37,174 nt of DNA, taken from positions 1 to 37,174 of the forward strand of contig CABHPA010000064.1 of assembly GCA_902168245.1 (NCBI GenBank), read 5' to 3'. This DNA comes from Candidatus Melainabacteria bacterium (GTDB taxonomy: Bacteria > Cyanobacteriota > Vampirovibrionia > Vampirovibrionales > Vampirovibrionaceae). Shown here piece by piece: positions 25,002 through 34,083 of this stretch (its first letter is position 1; every line of letters begins with the position of its first letter). The notes under the pieces were generated by a model. That model made no database searches, was not told where the DNA came from, and worked only from the letters and a program-made list of their open reading frames with translations. The translations under genes were made by a program, and so were the position numbers.

Positions 25002-25946
25002 ATGCCAATGCCCCGCCCGCTTCAAATATTTCTTTTCTTCTGCCTGCTGACAGCGGCGGGCGTTTTAGCCTCGCCACCATTAGCACTATTGCTGGGCCTT
25101 GGTATTGGGCTGCTGAACGCCCACCCCTACCCCAGGGCCAACGGGCCGCTGGTAAAACAGTTGCTCCAGTTTTCCGTGGTGGGGCTAGGCTTTGGCATGA
25201 ACCTGCAAGCCGTGCTGAAAGCCAGCCAGACCGGCCTGTTAATGGCCGCATTTACAATTATTGCCACTCTTATTCTGGCGTTTGGGCTGGGCAAACTGCT
25301 TAAAATAGAGCGCAAAACGGCCCATTTAATTGGCTGCGGCACTGCCATTTGCGGAGGCAGCGCCATAGCAGCGGTAGCCCCCGTGCTGAACGCCAACGAC
25401 CAGGAAATCTCCGTTTCCTTGGGAACTATTTTTATTTTGAACGCCGTCGCCCTGCTGGTTTTCCCGCCCATTGGGCATGCTCTGGGGCTTAGTCAGGCCG
25501 AATTCGGCCTGTGGTCAGCCATTGCCATCCACGACACCAGTTCCGTGGTGGGAGCCGCCAGCCGCTATGGCAACGAAGCCCTGATGCTGGCCACCACCGT
25601 AAAACTGGCCCGCGCCTTGTGGATCGTGCCGGTGACTCTCCTCAGCGCATGGTTGTTTCAACGGCAATCCGCCAGGGTAAACATGCCTTACTTTATTGTA
25701 TTTTTCCTGCTGGCCTCCGTGCTGCACACCTACGTGGCCCCGGTCGCGCTGGTTTCCCCCTGGCTGGTGGATCTGGCCAAGCTGGGCCTGACCCTGACCC
25801 TGTTTCTGATTGGGGCGGGCCTATCACTCAAAGCCCTTCGGCAGGTGGGCATTCAGCCCCTGCTGCATGGGGTGCTGCTCTGGCTGTTTATTGCCGGGCT
25901 CTCGCTGGGAGCCATCGTGTTTGTCTCCGGACATGCTTCCGGTTAA
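25002..25946 (+). CDS. YeiH/UPF0324 family putative sulfate exporter
   Basis: A 314-residue integral membrane protein with about ten hydrophobic segments. The family blocks are clear: GLGFGMNLQAVLKAS, GTAICGGSAIAAVAPVL and AIHDTSSVVGAA. Members of this family (Pfam Cons_hypoth698) are described as putative sulfate exporters and are often linked to sulfur-compound breakdown. It starts 17 bases after the cysteine dioxygenase gene on the same strand, so the two are almost certainly co-transcribed. Together they suggest oxidation of cysteine sulfur and export of the product. Transport function is inferred from family and context only. Confidence 0.88.
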   Translation: MPMPRPLQIFLFFCLLTAAGVLASPPLALLLGLGIGLLNAHPYPRANGPLVKQLLQFSVVGLGFGMNLQAVLKASQTGLLMAAFTIIATLILAFGLGKLLKIERKTAHLIGCGTAICGGSAIAAVAPVLNANDQEISVSLGTIFILNAVALLVFPPIGHALGLSQAEFGLWSAIAIHDTSSVVGAASRYGNEALMLATTVKLARALWIVPVTLLSAWLFQRQSARVNMPYFIVFFLLASVLHTYVAPVALVSPWLVDLAKLGLTLTLFLIGAGLSLKALRQVGIQPLLHGVLLWLFIAGLSLGAIVFVSGHASG

Positions 25947-26011
25947 TATGGAGCCGGTACATGGCTTAAGATAGGAAAGATTACACCGGAACGCGAAAGG
26001 AACCCCGCCCC

Positions 26012-27178
26012 ATGCATTACCTGGACAATGCCGCCACCTCCTGGCCCAAGCCGGAACAGGTTTATCAAACCATGGATCAATCCTTTCGCAGCCTCTTCAG
26101 CCCCAAGCGTGGCACCGCCAAGGCGTCCCGATTAGGCGTCAACCAGTTGCAGCAAGCCCGTGAAACATTGGCCCAGCTTTTCAACATCCCCAACGCGGAG
26201 CGCATCAGTTTCACCAACGGTTGTACCCACTCGCTGAACCTGGCCATCCAGGCATTTCCGTGGCAAGCCGGGGACGCCATTGTGATCAGCTCGGTGGAAC
26301 ACCACGCGTTGTCTCGCCCGGTGCGCAAAATCGCCAGGGAAAAGGGTATTGAGTTTTACGTAGTGCCGTATACCGATGCCAACCCGTTTGTTCTGGCGGC
26401 GTACGAGCAGCTTTTGCAAACCCGGCCCAATATTCGGCTGGTCGCCACCACGCATGCCAGCAACGTCATCGGTTCCGTGCTGCCGGTCTTGGAAATCGGC
26501 AGGCTAGCGCGCCAATACGGTAAATTATACCTGCTGGACGCCGCGCAATCCGCAGGCGTTCTGCCGGTGGATGTACAGGAATTCAACATCGACCTGCTGG
26601 CGGTGCCGGGCCATAAATCGCTGTATGGGCCGCCCGGCGTGGGCGCGTTGTATGTGGGTGAAAACGCAGCCTTAAACACCTTTCTTGAAGGCGGCACCGG
26701 CGGGGATTCCGGCAAGCACGAAATGCATCCCACCCTGCCAGACGGGTTCGAAGTCGGCACCATTCCGCTGCCCCAAATCCTCGCCATGGCCGAAGGGGTG
26801 CGCTGGGTTCAGCAAACCGGGCTTTCCGCCATCCATAAGCACGAAACCGAACTACTTTCGCTTCTGCTGGCGGAATTGCGGGAGATCCCCGAAGTGAAGG
26901 TATACGGGCATCAGGATGTGCGAAGCAAAACGCCGGTGGTTTCCTTCAACGTGCTGAACCACCAACCCAAAACCATTGGGGAAACCCTGTTTGACGAATA
27001 CGGCATCGCCCTGCGGGCCGGGTTCCATTGCGCCCCCATGGCGCATGAAGCCGTTGGCTCCATTCACTTGGGCGGCACGGTACGGGCCAGCATTGGCTAT
27101 TATACCCAGCCGGAAGACATTCAGGCTTTAATAAAGGCGCTAAAAGCCATTCTCAGCAACACGTTAAGCCCAGCTTAA
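26012..27178 (+). CDS. Cysteine desulfurase family protein (class V aminotransferase fold)
   Basis: A 388-residue PLP enzyme. K202 in VPGHKSLYGPPG is the Schiff-base lysine, D176 in LLDAAQS holds the cofactor nitrogen, H97 in SSVEHH stacks on the ring, and C340 in RAGFHCAPMAHE is the catalytic cysteine that carries the persulfide. The short loop around C340 places it with the SufS/CsdA-like group and the TIGR01977-type stand-alone desulfurases. It would release sulfur from cysteine as a persulfide with alanine as the other product. No SufU or SufE partner is next to it. AAGGA lies 10 bases upstream. It follows the YeiH gene by 65 bases on the same strand and so may belong to the same operon. 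Confidence 0.9.
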   Translation: MHYLDNAATSWPKPEQVYQTMDQSFRSLFSPKRGTAKASRLGVNQLQQARETLAQLFNIPNAERISFTNGCTHSLNLAIQAFPWQAGDAIVISSVEHHALSRPVRKIAREKGIEFYVVPYTDANPFVLAAYEQLLQTRPNIRLVATTHASNVIGSVLPVLEIGRLARQYGKLYLLDAAQSAGVLPVDVQEFNIDLLAVPGHKSLYGPPGVGALYVGENAALNTFLEGGTGGDSGKHEMHPTLPDGFEVGTIPLPQILAMAEGVRWVQQTGLSAIHKHETELLSLLLAELREIPEVKVYGHQDVRSKTPVVSFNVLNHQPKTIGETLFDEYGIALRAGFHCAPMAHEAVGSIHLGGTVRASIGYYTQPEDIQALIKALKAILSNTLSPA

Positions 27179-27201
27179 AAAACCACTCAACTACTACAGC
27201 G

Positions 27202-27564
27202 CTAAACGCCAAAAAGCATCTTGGCGCCAATCAACAACAGGGCGCTGCCAAATACGCGCTTTAGCACGATGGTTGGCATCATCACGGCCAGCTTGGCTCC
27301 TAGCAGGCTGCCGATCATAAACCCGGCGCAGATAAGGCCCGCCACCTTCAGATCCACATAGCCTTGCCGGTAATATTCTATTGCCCCCAAGAGGCCAATG
27401 GGCAACACCAGCAGGGCCAATGTAGTGCCTTGAGCCATTTGCTGGCTGAACCCGAACCAGAACACCAGAACCGGCACAATGATAATGCCGCCGCCAATGC
27501 CCACCAGCCCGCTAAAAGCCCCAGCCAGCAACCCTAACAGCGAATAAGAGAGAATTAATGGCAT
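27202..27564 (-). CDS. Half-length TauE/SafE family membrane protein
   Basis: A 120-residue membrane protein with about four hydrophobic segments. GLLAGAFSGLVGIGGGIIIVP is the glycine-rich motif of the TauE/SafE family of sulfite and organosulfonate exporters. Most members have about 250 residues with two such halves; this one has a single half and would have to dimerise. Short versions are known, so it need not be a fragment: both termini look natural and no second half is left in the flanking sequence. It converges on the cysteine desulfurase gene with a 23-base gap and sits 75 bases downstream of gpsA. Confidence 0.82.
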   Translation of the reverse strand: MPLILSYSLLGLLAGAFSGLVGIGGGIIIVPVLVFWFGFSQQMAQGTTLALLVLPIGLLGAIEYYRQGYVDLKVAGLICAGFMIGSLLGAKLAVMMPTIVLKRVFGSALLLIGAKMLFGV

Positions 27565-27639
27565 ATGCGAACTGTCCCTCGGCTGTTTCTACAACAAGAC
27601 TGCAATGGTTTCAGCCATGCCTGGGCGATTGGGCCGGGC

Positions 27640-28650
27640 CTAACCGACCGACTCCTTCTGCTCAGACTTCAGCTTACGGCTCATCAGACTTTTAATGATC
27701 ATTTTCTCTGAAAACGGGCCGGAAAGGCACATTTCCACCATCTCCACAATCGGCGCTTCCAGTCCCATCTTGCGAGACAATTCGGCCACCGCATGGGTCG
27801 TCTTCACGCCTTCGGCCACCACTTTCAGATCGGACAGAATCTGTTCCAGGGTTTCACCCTGGGCCAACCGGGCGCCCACCTGGAAATTCCGGCTCAACGG
27901 GCTGTTGGAAGTGGCCAGCAAGTCGCCCAGGCCACTCATACCGTACAGGGTTTTCTGATCTGCGCCCAGCGCCACGCTGAAACGGGTCATTTCCGCCAGG
28001 CCACGGGTGAGCAACGCACCCAGGGCATTGTCGCCCAGTTTTTTGGCTCTCATGTAGCCGCTGGCGATGGCGAAAATATTCTTAAGCGCGCCGCCCAACT
28101 CCACGCCGGTCACATCGGAATTGGAATACAGTCGGAACAGATCGTGGGACAAGTCCCGCTGTAAGGCTTCGGCAATTTCAAGGTTACTGCAAGCAATGGA
28201 ACACGCGGTGGGCAGTCCATTCAGGATTTCCATAGCCAAGGTTGGCCCGGACAATACCGCGTAAGGATTGTTCGGCATTTCTTCCGCAAACACCTCGGAC
28301 ATGCGCTTTAGGCTGGGAAACTCAATCCCCTTGGAAGCATTGACCAGAACCACATCTTCCGGCAAGCGAACCTCGTCACGCAGCTTGCGCAACACTTCGC
28401 GCGTACCGCTCACCGTCACCACCAGCAGAATCACGTCCGCATCCCGCACCGCTTCGTCCAGCGAGGCGGTCAGATTTAAATCCGAAGGTAAAATGACCGG
28501 CACCGGGAACAGCACCTTGCGATCTCGCTGCATGGCGTTAATGCGCTCCGGCTTGCGATCCCACAGCCAAACGTTCTGATGGTCGCTGCCAGCCAGCCAG
28601 GCCAGGGTCAATCCCCAACTTCCCGCCCCTAAAATCGCCAGCTTTTTCAT
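27640..28650 (-). CDS. gpsA: Glycerol-3-phosphate dehydrogenase [NAD(P)+]
   Basis: A 336-residue cytoplasmic enzyme that reduces dihydroxyacetone phosphate to sn-glycerol-3-phosphate, the backbone for phospholipids. The N-terminal Rossmann motif is LGAGSWGLTLAWLA. The substrate domain has NASKGIEF, LSGPTLAMEI and the catalytic Lys in ELGGALKNIFAIASG. The conserved GMSGLGDLLAT and SRNFQVG blocks follow. Length is normal. Its ATG overlaps the stop of plsY by one base, so the two are translationally coupled. This makes sense because GpsA supplies the substrate that PlsY acylates. Confidence 0.96.
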   Translation of the reverse strand: MKKLAILGAGSWGLTLAWLAGSDHQNVWLWDRKPERINAMQRDRKVLFPVPVILPSDLNLTASLDEAVRDADVILLVVTVSGTREVLRKLRDEVRLPEDVVLVNASKGIEFPSLKRMSEVFAEEMPNNPYAVLSGPTLAMEILNGLPTACSIACSNLEIAEALQRDLSHDLFRLYSNSDVTGVELGGALKNIFAIASGYMRAKKLGDNALGALLTRGLAEMTRFSVALGADQKTLYGMSGLGDLLATSNSPLSRNFQVGARLAQGETLEQILSDLKVVAEGVKTTHAVAELSRKMGLEAPIVEMVEMCLSGPFSEKMIIKSLMSRKLKSEQKESVG

Positions 28651-29234
28651 CAGATCCGATTCTCCGTACCCGAAAGCAGCCTGCCAATGTTGGCCTTATG
28701 CAAGTACACCACGTACAGACCGGCAACTACGGTATAAATGATATATTCAAGCGGACGGTGAAACAAGTACATCAGCACCGGGGACAGCAGGCTGGCCGTA
28801 ATGGAACCCAACGAGACATAGCGGGACAACTTGGTAACGGTAAACGCGGTAACGCCCAGCAGGAACGCGGGGAGGGGAGCCAGGCCGATCAGGCCGCCCA
28901 AGCCGGTCGCTGCGGACTTGCCACCGGCAAACCCCAGGTAAATGGATTTGCTATGCCCGATGACGGTGCTGAGGGCAACCAACACATGCAGCAAGTGCAA
29001 CTCCGGATACAGCTTCCTGCTGATTAAAACCGGCACGGCGCCTTTCGCCACATCGCACAACAGCACAAATAGGTACGGCTTAAAGCCCGCCACCCGCTTT
29101 ACGTTGGTAGCGCCCACATTACCGCTGCCGATCGTGCGAATATCCTGCCCGGTAAGCTGCTTGACCACCAGATAGGCCGTAGGGAACGAACCAATCAGGT
29201 AACCCAGCACGACCGCAACCAGATAAACGACCAT
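28650..29234 (-). CDS. plsY: Acyl-phosphate:glycerol-3-phosphate acyltransferase
   Basis: A 194-residue inner-membrane acyltransferase making lysophosphatidic acid from glycerol-3-phosphate and acyl phosphate, the first step of phospholipid synthesis. All three PlsY motifs are present: GSGNVGATNVKRVAG, the GH...GFAGGKSAAT region, and HKANIGRLLSGTE. Five hydrophobic segments are visible. It lies between der (11 bases upstream) and gpsA (overlapping) in one minus-strand operon. Confidence 0.96.
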   Translation of the reverse strand: MVVYLVAVVLGYLIGSFPTAYLVVKQLTGQDIRTIGSGNVGATNVKRVAGFKPYLFVLLCDVAKGAVPVLISRKLYPELHLLHVLVALSTVIGHSKSIYLGFAGGKSAATGLGGLIGLAPLPAFLLGVTAFTVTKLSRYVSLGSITASLLSPVLMYLFHRPLEYIIYTVVAGLYVVYLHKANIGRLLSGTENRI

Positions 29235-29245
29235 GATAACTGCCT

Positions 29246-30613
29246 CTATCTTCCCTTCTTCTCGTCGCGCGAACGGGGAACAATCACCAACGGCGTTCCC
29301 GCGAACTCGAAGTTCTCGCGCAGTTTCTTTTCCAAGTAACGACGGTATGAGTCCTTCATGAGCTTAGCATCATTGACGAACAGAATAAATGTGGGCGGAG
29401 CCACCCCGACTTGCGTGGCGTACAGCAGTTTCAGGCGCTTGTTTTTAATGGGCGGCGGCGGGGAAAGGGTAAACGCTTCCGACATCACCTCGTTCACCAA
29501 ACTGGTTTTCACCCGGCGGTTGGCGTTTTCGTAGACCGTCTGAGCCAATTCATAAATATTCTGCAACCGCTGGCCCTTGGCCGCGCTGGTGAACAATACC
29601 GGCGCAAACACGGCGTGAGGCACTTCCTGGTAGAGCTTTTTCTTGTATTGATCCACCGATTTGGAGGTTTTATTGGCTACCAAATCCCATTTGTTCACTA
29701 CAATCACCAGGCCGCGACCGGCCTCGTTGCTCATCTCAATGATTTTCTTGTCCTGATCGGTCACCATGCTGGCCATCTGGCTTTGCATGTTCTCGGTGGC
29801 GTCCAGCACCATCACGGTTACGTTGGCGTCCCGCAACGCGCGAATGGAGCGATCGACGGAGAACATCTCCACGCCGTAGTCCACCTTGCCCTTTTTACGG
29901 ATCCCGGCGGTATCCACCAGCACAAACTCGCGACCTTCATGCATCACCGGCACGTTCAAGGCATCGCGGGTGGTGCCGGAAATATCGCTCACAATAGAGC
30001 GCTCCTCACCGATCAGGGCGTTGAGGATGGAAGATTTGCCCACATTCGGGCGGCCCACCAGCGCAATGTGAATCCGTTCATCCTGCACGGCCTCGTCTTC
30101 CTCGACCGGCAAACGACGGGTAATTTCATCCAGCAAGTCGCCCACGCCCACGTTGCCGTGCAGGGCGGAGAGCGAGTGCGGCTCACCCAGGGAAAGCGCG
30201 TAAAACTCGGCCGCCAGAGCTTTTTGATCATGCCGGTCAATTTTGTTGATGGTCAGCAGAATCGGCTTGCCGCTGCGGCGCAACTGCTCGGCAATGTCTT
30301 CATCCACAGCGGTAATGCCCGCCTGCCCATCTAGCAGAAAAACCACCAAATCCGCTTCAGCAAGGGCAATTTCCACCTGCATGTTGATCAGTTCCGCAAA
30401 CGGGTGCTCTTCCTTCTCGGCATCGGGCATCACCCCGCCGGTATCCACCAGCGTAAAGGTGCGGCCTTGCCATTCGGCCTCGTAATAGGAGCGATCGCGG
30501 GTAACACCCGGCATATCGTCTACAATGGCTTTTCTGGCTCCGATAATGCGGTTTACCAGGGTGGATTTTCCCACGTTGGGGCGGCCAATAACGGCAACGG
30601 TGCGTTTTTTCAT
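29246..30613 (-). CDS. der: GTPase Der (EngA), ribosome assembly factor
   Basis: A 455-residue protein with two GTPase domains and a KH-like C-terminal domain, needed for 50S ribosomal subunit maturation. The first P loop is GRPNVGKSTL near residue 10 with DTGG at 57-60 and NKID at 123-126. The second is GRPNVGKSSIL near 187 with DTAG and NKWD. The C-terminal part has SPPPPIKNKRLKLLYATQ, typical of Der. It is the first gene of the der-plsY-gpsA operon. The 174-base divergent gap to the BtpA gene must contain its promoter, although I could not place it confidently. Confidence 0.97.
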   Translation of the reverse strand: MKKRTVAVIGRPNVGKSTLVNRIIGARKAIVDDMPGVTRDRSYYEAEWQGRTFTLVDTGGVMPDAEKEEHPFAELINMQVEIALAEADLVVFLLDGQAGITAVDEDIAEQLRRSGKPILLTINKIDRHDQKALAAEFYALSLGEPHSLSALHGNVGVGDLLDEITRRLPVEEDEAVQDERIHIALVGRPNVGKSSILNALIGEERSIVSDISGTTRDALNVPVMHEGREFVLVDTAGIRKKGKVDYGVEMFSVDRSIRALRDANVTVMVLDATENMQSQMASMVTDQDKKIIEMSNEAGRGLVIVVNKWDLVANKTSKSVDQYKKKLYQEVPHAVFAPVLFTSAAKGQRLQNIYELAQTVYENANRRVKTSLVNEVMSEAFTLSPPPPIKNKRLKLLYATQVGVAPPTFILFVNDAKLMKDSYRRYLEKKLRENFEFAGTPLVIVPRSRDEKKGR

Positions 30614-30775
30614 AATTGATAGCAGTCCGGGTTATGGAACAAAGGGCCAGCCGCTTCCATCCCGAATTTGAGTTCGCACGGCTGACGGGCTTTGCCTGGC
30701 CTTGGGACTTGCGGAGCGTTAGGGTCTGTGGATTTTTTCCGGCAAGCCAGCTTTTTCTTGGAAGCAAGTTGGTAT

Positions 30776-30781
30776 TAGAAT
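30776..30781 (+). promoter_or_regulatory. Candidate -10 box of the BtpA-family gene, possibly leaderless
   Basis: TAGAAT lies only 6 bases before the ATG at 30788, so a transcript from it would start at or next to the start codon. No proper Shine-Dalgarno is present. The -35 region is poor. Confidence 0.35.
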
Positions 30782-30787
30782 AGGCTT

Positions 30788-31645
30788 ATGTTAACGGAAA
30801 TATTTAAAAAACCCAAGCCAATCATCGGCAAAATCCAGTTATTGGCCCTCCCCGGCGCACCGGGCTGGGAAGGCCAGTGGGACACATTAGGCGCTCGCGC
30901 GGAACAGGAGGCCACCGCGCTGGCCACCGGCGGCGTGGACGGCCTGATTATCGAGAATTCACACGATACGCCGTATGCGCAAGGACGCATTGACGTGGCC
31001 GGAGCCATCTCAATTTCCATGCTTGCGCGCAAGCTCAAGCAATTTACGGGACTTCCCATCGGAATTTCCGTGCTGCAAAACGATCCCGAAACCGCGTTGG
31101 CCATCGCCATCAACACCCAGGCAGATTTCATCCGGCTATCGGTGCTGACAGGCGCGCTGATTACCGAAAGCGGCGTGATCAACAACCGCTTTAACGAGCT
31201 GCTGCATTATAAAAACCGCCTCAAAACCGAGCTCCCCCCGCTGCTGGTAGACGTTTCCCTGCGCCACCTGGGACCGGGCGGCCAGTCCCAGAAGCCGGAC
31301 AAACTGGAATCGTTAACCTATACCGCCCAGGCGCTGGCCAACCAGCCCGAAAAACTGGCGCTAATCCTATCCGATCAGGACATTGAAGCCTCTGAAATCT
31401 CGACGCTCAAACAGGGTGGCTTACCCTCCATTCTGGTGGAGAGCCAGACCAAGCCCCAGACGGTAGACAACTACTTTGAGCAGGCGGACGGCCTGATTCT
31501 GGAGGCGGGGATTCGCCGCAACAACGCCATGCAGCCCGGCACACCGCCCACCATCGATATGGCCCGCGTGGAGGAATTGATCAACCGGCTGCGCAAAGTC
31601 ATCCCGGTCACGGAGATGGATCCGGACATTTTCCTTCGCCGTTAG
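30788..31645 (+). CDS. BtpA family protein
   Basis: A 285-residue TIM-barrel protein of the BtpA family (Pfam PF03437). Family blocks visible are GKIQLLALPGAPGWEG, GVDGLIIENSHDTPY near residue 50, IGISVLQND and ADFIRLSVLTGAL, plus the late ADGLILEAGIR. In cyanobacteria BtpA is needed to accumulate photosystem I, but homologs also occur in archaea and non-photosynthetic bacteria, where the activity is unknown. No photosynthesis genes are seen here, so a photosystem role is unlikely. It stands alone, divergent from der and followed by the M32 peptidase gene with its own promoter. It has no clear ribosome site and may be read from a leaderless mRNA. Confidence 0.88.
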   Translation: MLTEIFKKPKPIIGKIQLLALPGAPGWEGQWDTLGARAEQEATALATGGVDGLIIENSHDTPYAQGRIDVAGAISISMLARKLKQFTGLPIGISVLQNDPETALAIAINTQADFIRLSVLTGALITESGVINNRFNELLHYKNRLKTELPPLLVDVSLRHLGPGGQSQKPDKLESLTYTAQALANQPEKLALILSDQDIEASEISTLKQGGLPSILVESQTKPQTVDNYFEQADGLILEAGIRRNNAMQPGTPPTIDMARVEELINRLRKVIPVTEMDPDIFLRR

Positions 31646-31662
31646 CCGAAAGCCTTCCCTGT

Positions 31663-31692
31663 TTGTGGAAATGGCCCGTTTCACGCTAGAAT
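31663..31692 (+). promoter_or_regulatory. Candidate promoter of the M32 carboxypeptidase gene
   Basis: TTGTGG, an 18-base spacer and TAGAAT lie 39 bases before the ATG, between the BtpA stop and the Shine-Dalgarno. Confidence 0.45.
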
Positions 31693-31730
31693 AGGGGCAT
31701 TGCTGTTTCAGCGTTTTAAGGAGAGAGGCG

Positions 31731-33260
31731 ATGCAGACATCTACCGCAACCACGGCGTCTATTATGGCGTTTCAGTCACTGGTGAACGAAATTCACGATT
31801 TAAACGCCACCCAGGCATTGCTGGGCTGGGATCTGGAAACCCACATGCCAGAAAAAGGCTCCGCCATGCGGGCCAAGCAAATGGCGACCCTGGCCAAACT
31901 TTCCCATAACCTGATGACCAGCGCCGAAATGGACGAGCATTTGCGCCACCTGCGTCAGCCGGGCATTCCCGAAAAGCTGGACACCATGAGTCAGGCATTG
32001 GTGCGCGAAGTAGGCCGTTCCTACGACAAAAGCAAGAAAACCCCACTGGAACTGCTGCAGGAAATGGTGGAAACCACCGCCGAAGCGCATAACATTTGGG
32101 TGGACGCGCGGGCTAACAAGCAGTTCAAACAGTTTGAGCCGGTGTTGCGCAAGATTATTTCCCTGAACCAGCGATTAGCAGAAGCGCAGGGCTATGAGGA
32201 TTCTCCCTATGACGCGCTGCTGGATGAGTATGAACCCGGCCTGACCGTCAAGCAGCTCGATCCGCTGTTTGCAAAGCTAAAGGCGGATATCGTCCCCTTG
32301 CTCAAAGCTATTCAGGATTCCGGCCACTCCCCGGAAGCCGGATTTCTGCACGAGGGCTTTTTCCCGGCGGAAAAACAGCTTGAATTCTCCCGCAAGGTGT
32401 TAACCGACATGGGCTTCGACTTTGAGGCCGGGCGGCTGGATCTCTCCGCGCACCCGTTCTCTTCCGGCAGCAGTTCCCACGATGTGCGGCTGACCACTCG
32501 CATTGACGAGCATGACGTGTTCTCCGCGCTTTCTTCCTCCATGCACGAAGGCGGGCATGGCATGTACGAGCAAGGCGTCAACCCGGTGCTGAACCGCACC
32601 CCGCTGGCCGAAGGCACCTCGCTGGGCATCCATGAGTCGCAATCCCGCCTGTGGGAAAACCAGGTAGGACGCTCCAGGGCGTTCTGGAAGCATTATTTCC
32701 CCAAGCTGCAAGAGACTTTCCCTGAGCTGAAAAACGTGACGGCGGAAAAATTCTACCATGGCATCAACCGGGTCAGGCCGTCCTTTATCCGGGTGGAGTC
32801 GGACGAGGTGACTTATAACCTGCATATTCTGCTGCGCTACGAAATTGAAAAAGCCCTGATTGAAGGCAGCATGAAGGTGGATGAGATTCCTGAGGCATGG
32901 GCCGCCAAGGCGCAGGAATACCTGGGCATTACCCCGTCCAACGACGCAGAAGGCGCCTTGCAGGATATCCACTGGTCTCACGGCTCTTTCGGGTACTTTC
33001 CCACCTACACGCTGGGCAATCTGTATTCCGCACAGTTTTTCCACACCGCCAAAAAGCAAATTGATGGCCTGGAAGATAAAATCGGCCACGGGGAACTGCT
33101 CCCCCTCAAAAACTGGCTGAACAAGGAAATCCACTGGGTCGGTAAAATGGAAAACGCAGCCGCGATTGTGCAGCGTGTAACCGGCGAGCCGCTGAACGCC
33201 CGGTACTTTGTGGATTATCTGTGGGGCAAATACGGCGAAATCTTCAAAATCAGCCGGTAG
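31731..33260 (+). CDS. Carboxypeptidase Taq (M32 family metallopeptidase)
   Basis: A 509-residue helical zinc carboxypeptidase that removes C-terminal amino acids from peptides in the cytoplasm. The zinc motif HEGGH is at residues 272-276. The other M32 signatures are present in order: HPF, DVRLT, HESQSRLWEN (whose Glu is the third metal ligand region) and IRVESDEVTYN. Length is normal for the family. AAGGAG lies 8 bases before the ATG. It converges with the thioredoxin-like gene with only a 19-base gap, and no intrinsic terminator is visible there. Confidence 0.95.
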   Translation: MQTSTATTASIMAFQSLVNEIHDLNATQALLGWDLETHMPEKGSAMRAKQMATLAKLSHNLMTSAEMDEHLRHLRQPGIPEKLDTMSQALVREVGRSYDKSKKTPLELLQEMVETTAEAHNIWVDARANKQFKQFEPVLRKIISLNQRLAEAQGYEDSPYDALLDEYEPGLTVKQLDPLFAKLKADIVPLLKAIQDSGHSPEAGFLHEGFFPAEKQLEFSRKVLTDMGFDFEAGRLDLSAHPFSSGSSSHDVRLTTRIDEHDVFSALSSSMHEGGHGMYEQGVNPVLNRTPLAEGTSLGIHESQSRLWENQVGRSRAFWKHYFPKLQETFPELKNVTAEKFYHGINRVRPSFIRVESDEVTYNLHILLRYEIEKALIEGSMKVDEIPEAWAAKAQEYLGITPSNDAEGALQDIHWSHGSFGYFPTYTLGNLYSAQFFHTAKKQIDGLEDKIGHGELLPLKNWLNKEIHWVGKMENAAAIVQRVTGEPLNARYFVDYLWGKYGEIFKISR

Positions 33261-33279
33261 TATTGCCCAAACGACTGCG

Positions 33280-33909
33280 CTAATCCCGCTTAGGCAACAG
33301 CAACATGGCGCGAATCCATTCCAGCCAGCCCTGTGCGCTGGAGGGTTGGTTTGTTACGCCAGCCAGAGCGTCCGGCCACGGGGGAATCTGCCTCGCATCC
33401 TCCCGGCGGATGGCGTCCCGAATCAGGCAATCCAGCTTGGTAGGGCTATCGTTGCAATTCACCGCGTCCGTGTTCTGGTAATTCCTGAACAACATCAGCG
33501 GGTGCGAATCAATCCGCAACCGCCCGTCCTCATCCTCCCGCAAGCTTGCCAGCGATAAACTGACGGGATTTTGCCCGGCGTAACGCTCCGAAGCATCCGG
33601 GTTCCAGTCACTCTCGATTTTGACGAACTTGACGCTACCGCCCGGATCCATGCTATTGGCCATGCGTCTCAGTTCCGGCAGCCGTTCGGCGCAATTGGCG
33701 CAGCCTTCACTCAAAAAATGAACCAGCACCGGCCTTTTCAGGGAGGCGTCCAGCACATCCCGCTGGAAATGCCGATCGCTGGTTTCCACCAGCCCGGCAT
33801 AGTAGAAATCCGACGAGGCCGGTATCGTCGGGGAGGGTTTGGGTTGGGAGCCATTTGAAGGCGCACCACAAAATTTCCAGCCCAGCCAAGGGGTATGAGT
33901 CACCTGCAT
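33280..33909 (-). CDS. Thioredoxin-fold protein with CANC motif
   Basis: A 209-residue protein. Residues 58-110 fit the start of a thioredoxin fold: RPVLVHFLSEGCANCAERLPEL, where C70 and C73 form a C-x2-C pair with Ala-Asn between them. The usual Trp before the first Cys is replaced by Gly. The first 35 residues look disordered and there is no signal peptide, so it is probably cytoplasmic. Residues after 130 do not match a standard thioredoxin. A strong ribosome site (AGGAGG, 8 bases) supports the start. A thiol-disulfide or redox-sensing role is inferred; the substrate is unknown. Confidence 0.72.
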   Translation of the reverse strand: MQVTHTPWLGWKFCGAPSNGSQPKPSPTIPASSDFYYAGLVETSDRHFQRDVLDASLKRPVLVHFLSEGCANCAERLPELRRMANSMDPGGSVKFVKIESDWNPDASERYAGQNPVSLSLASLREDEDGRLRIDSHPLMLFRNYQNTDAVNCNDSPTKLDCLIRDAIRREDARQIPPWPDALAGVTNQPSSAQGWLEWIRAMLLLPKRD

Positions 33910-34020
33910 GTTTCAAGCCTCCTGTTGCAAGGCCACTTTCTGATTACTGATATGAACCCACTGTAAGAGATTAGGCCCAAGGTAAGCCTATCCCTTTCCG
34001 CCCCAGTGTAGCGAAAACGC

Positions 34021-34065
34021 AAAAAAGGCTCAAGCAGGGCAAGCATCCAGCGCCCTGCCTGAGCC
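34021..34065 (-). terminator. Intrinsic terminator after superoxide dismutase
   Basis: A 14-base inverted repeat (GGCTCAAGCAGGGC with GCCCTGCCTGAGCC, one mismatch) with an 11-base loop is followed on the minus strand by six T. It lies just after the stop of the superoxide dismutase gene. Confidence 0.9.
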
Positions 34066-34083
34066 AAGTTCAATAGAGCAGTT

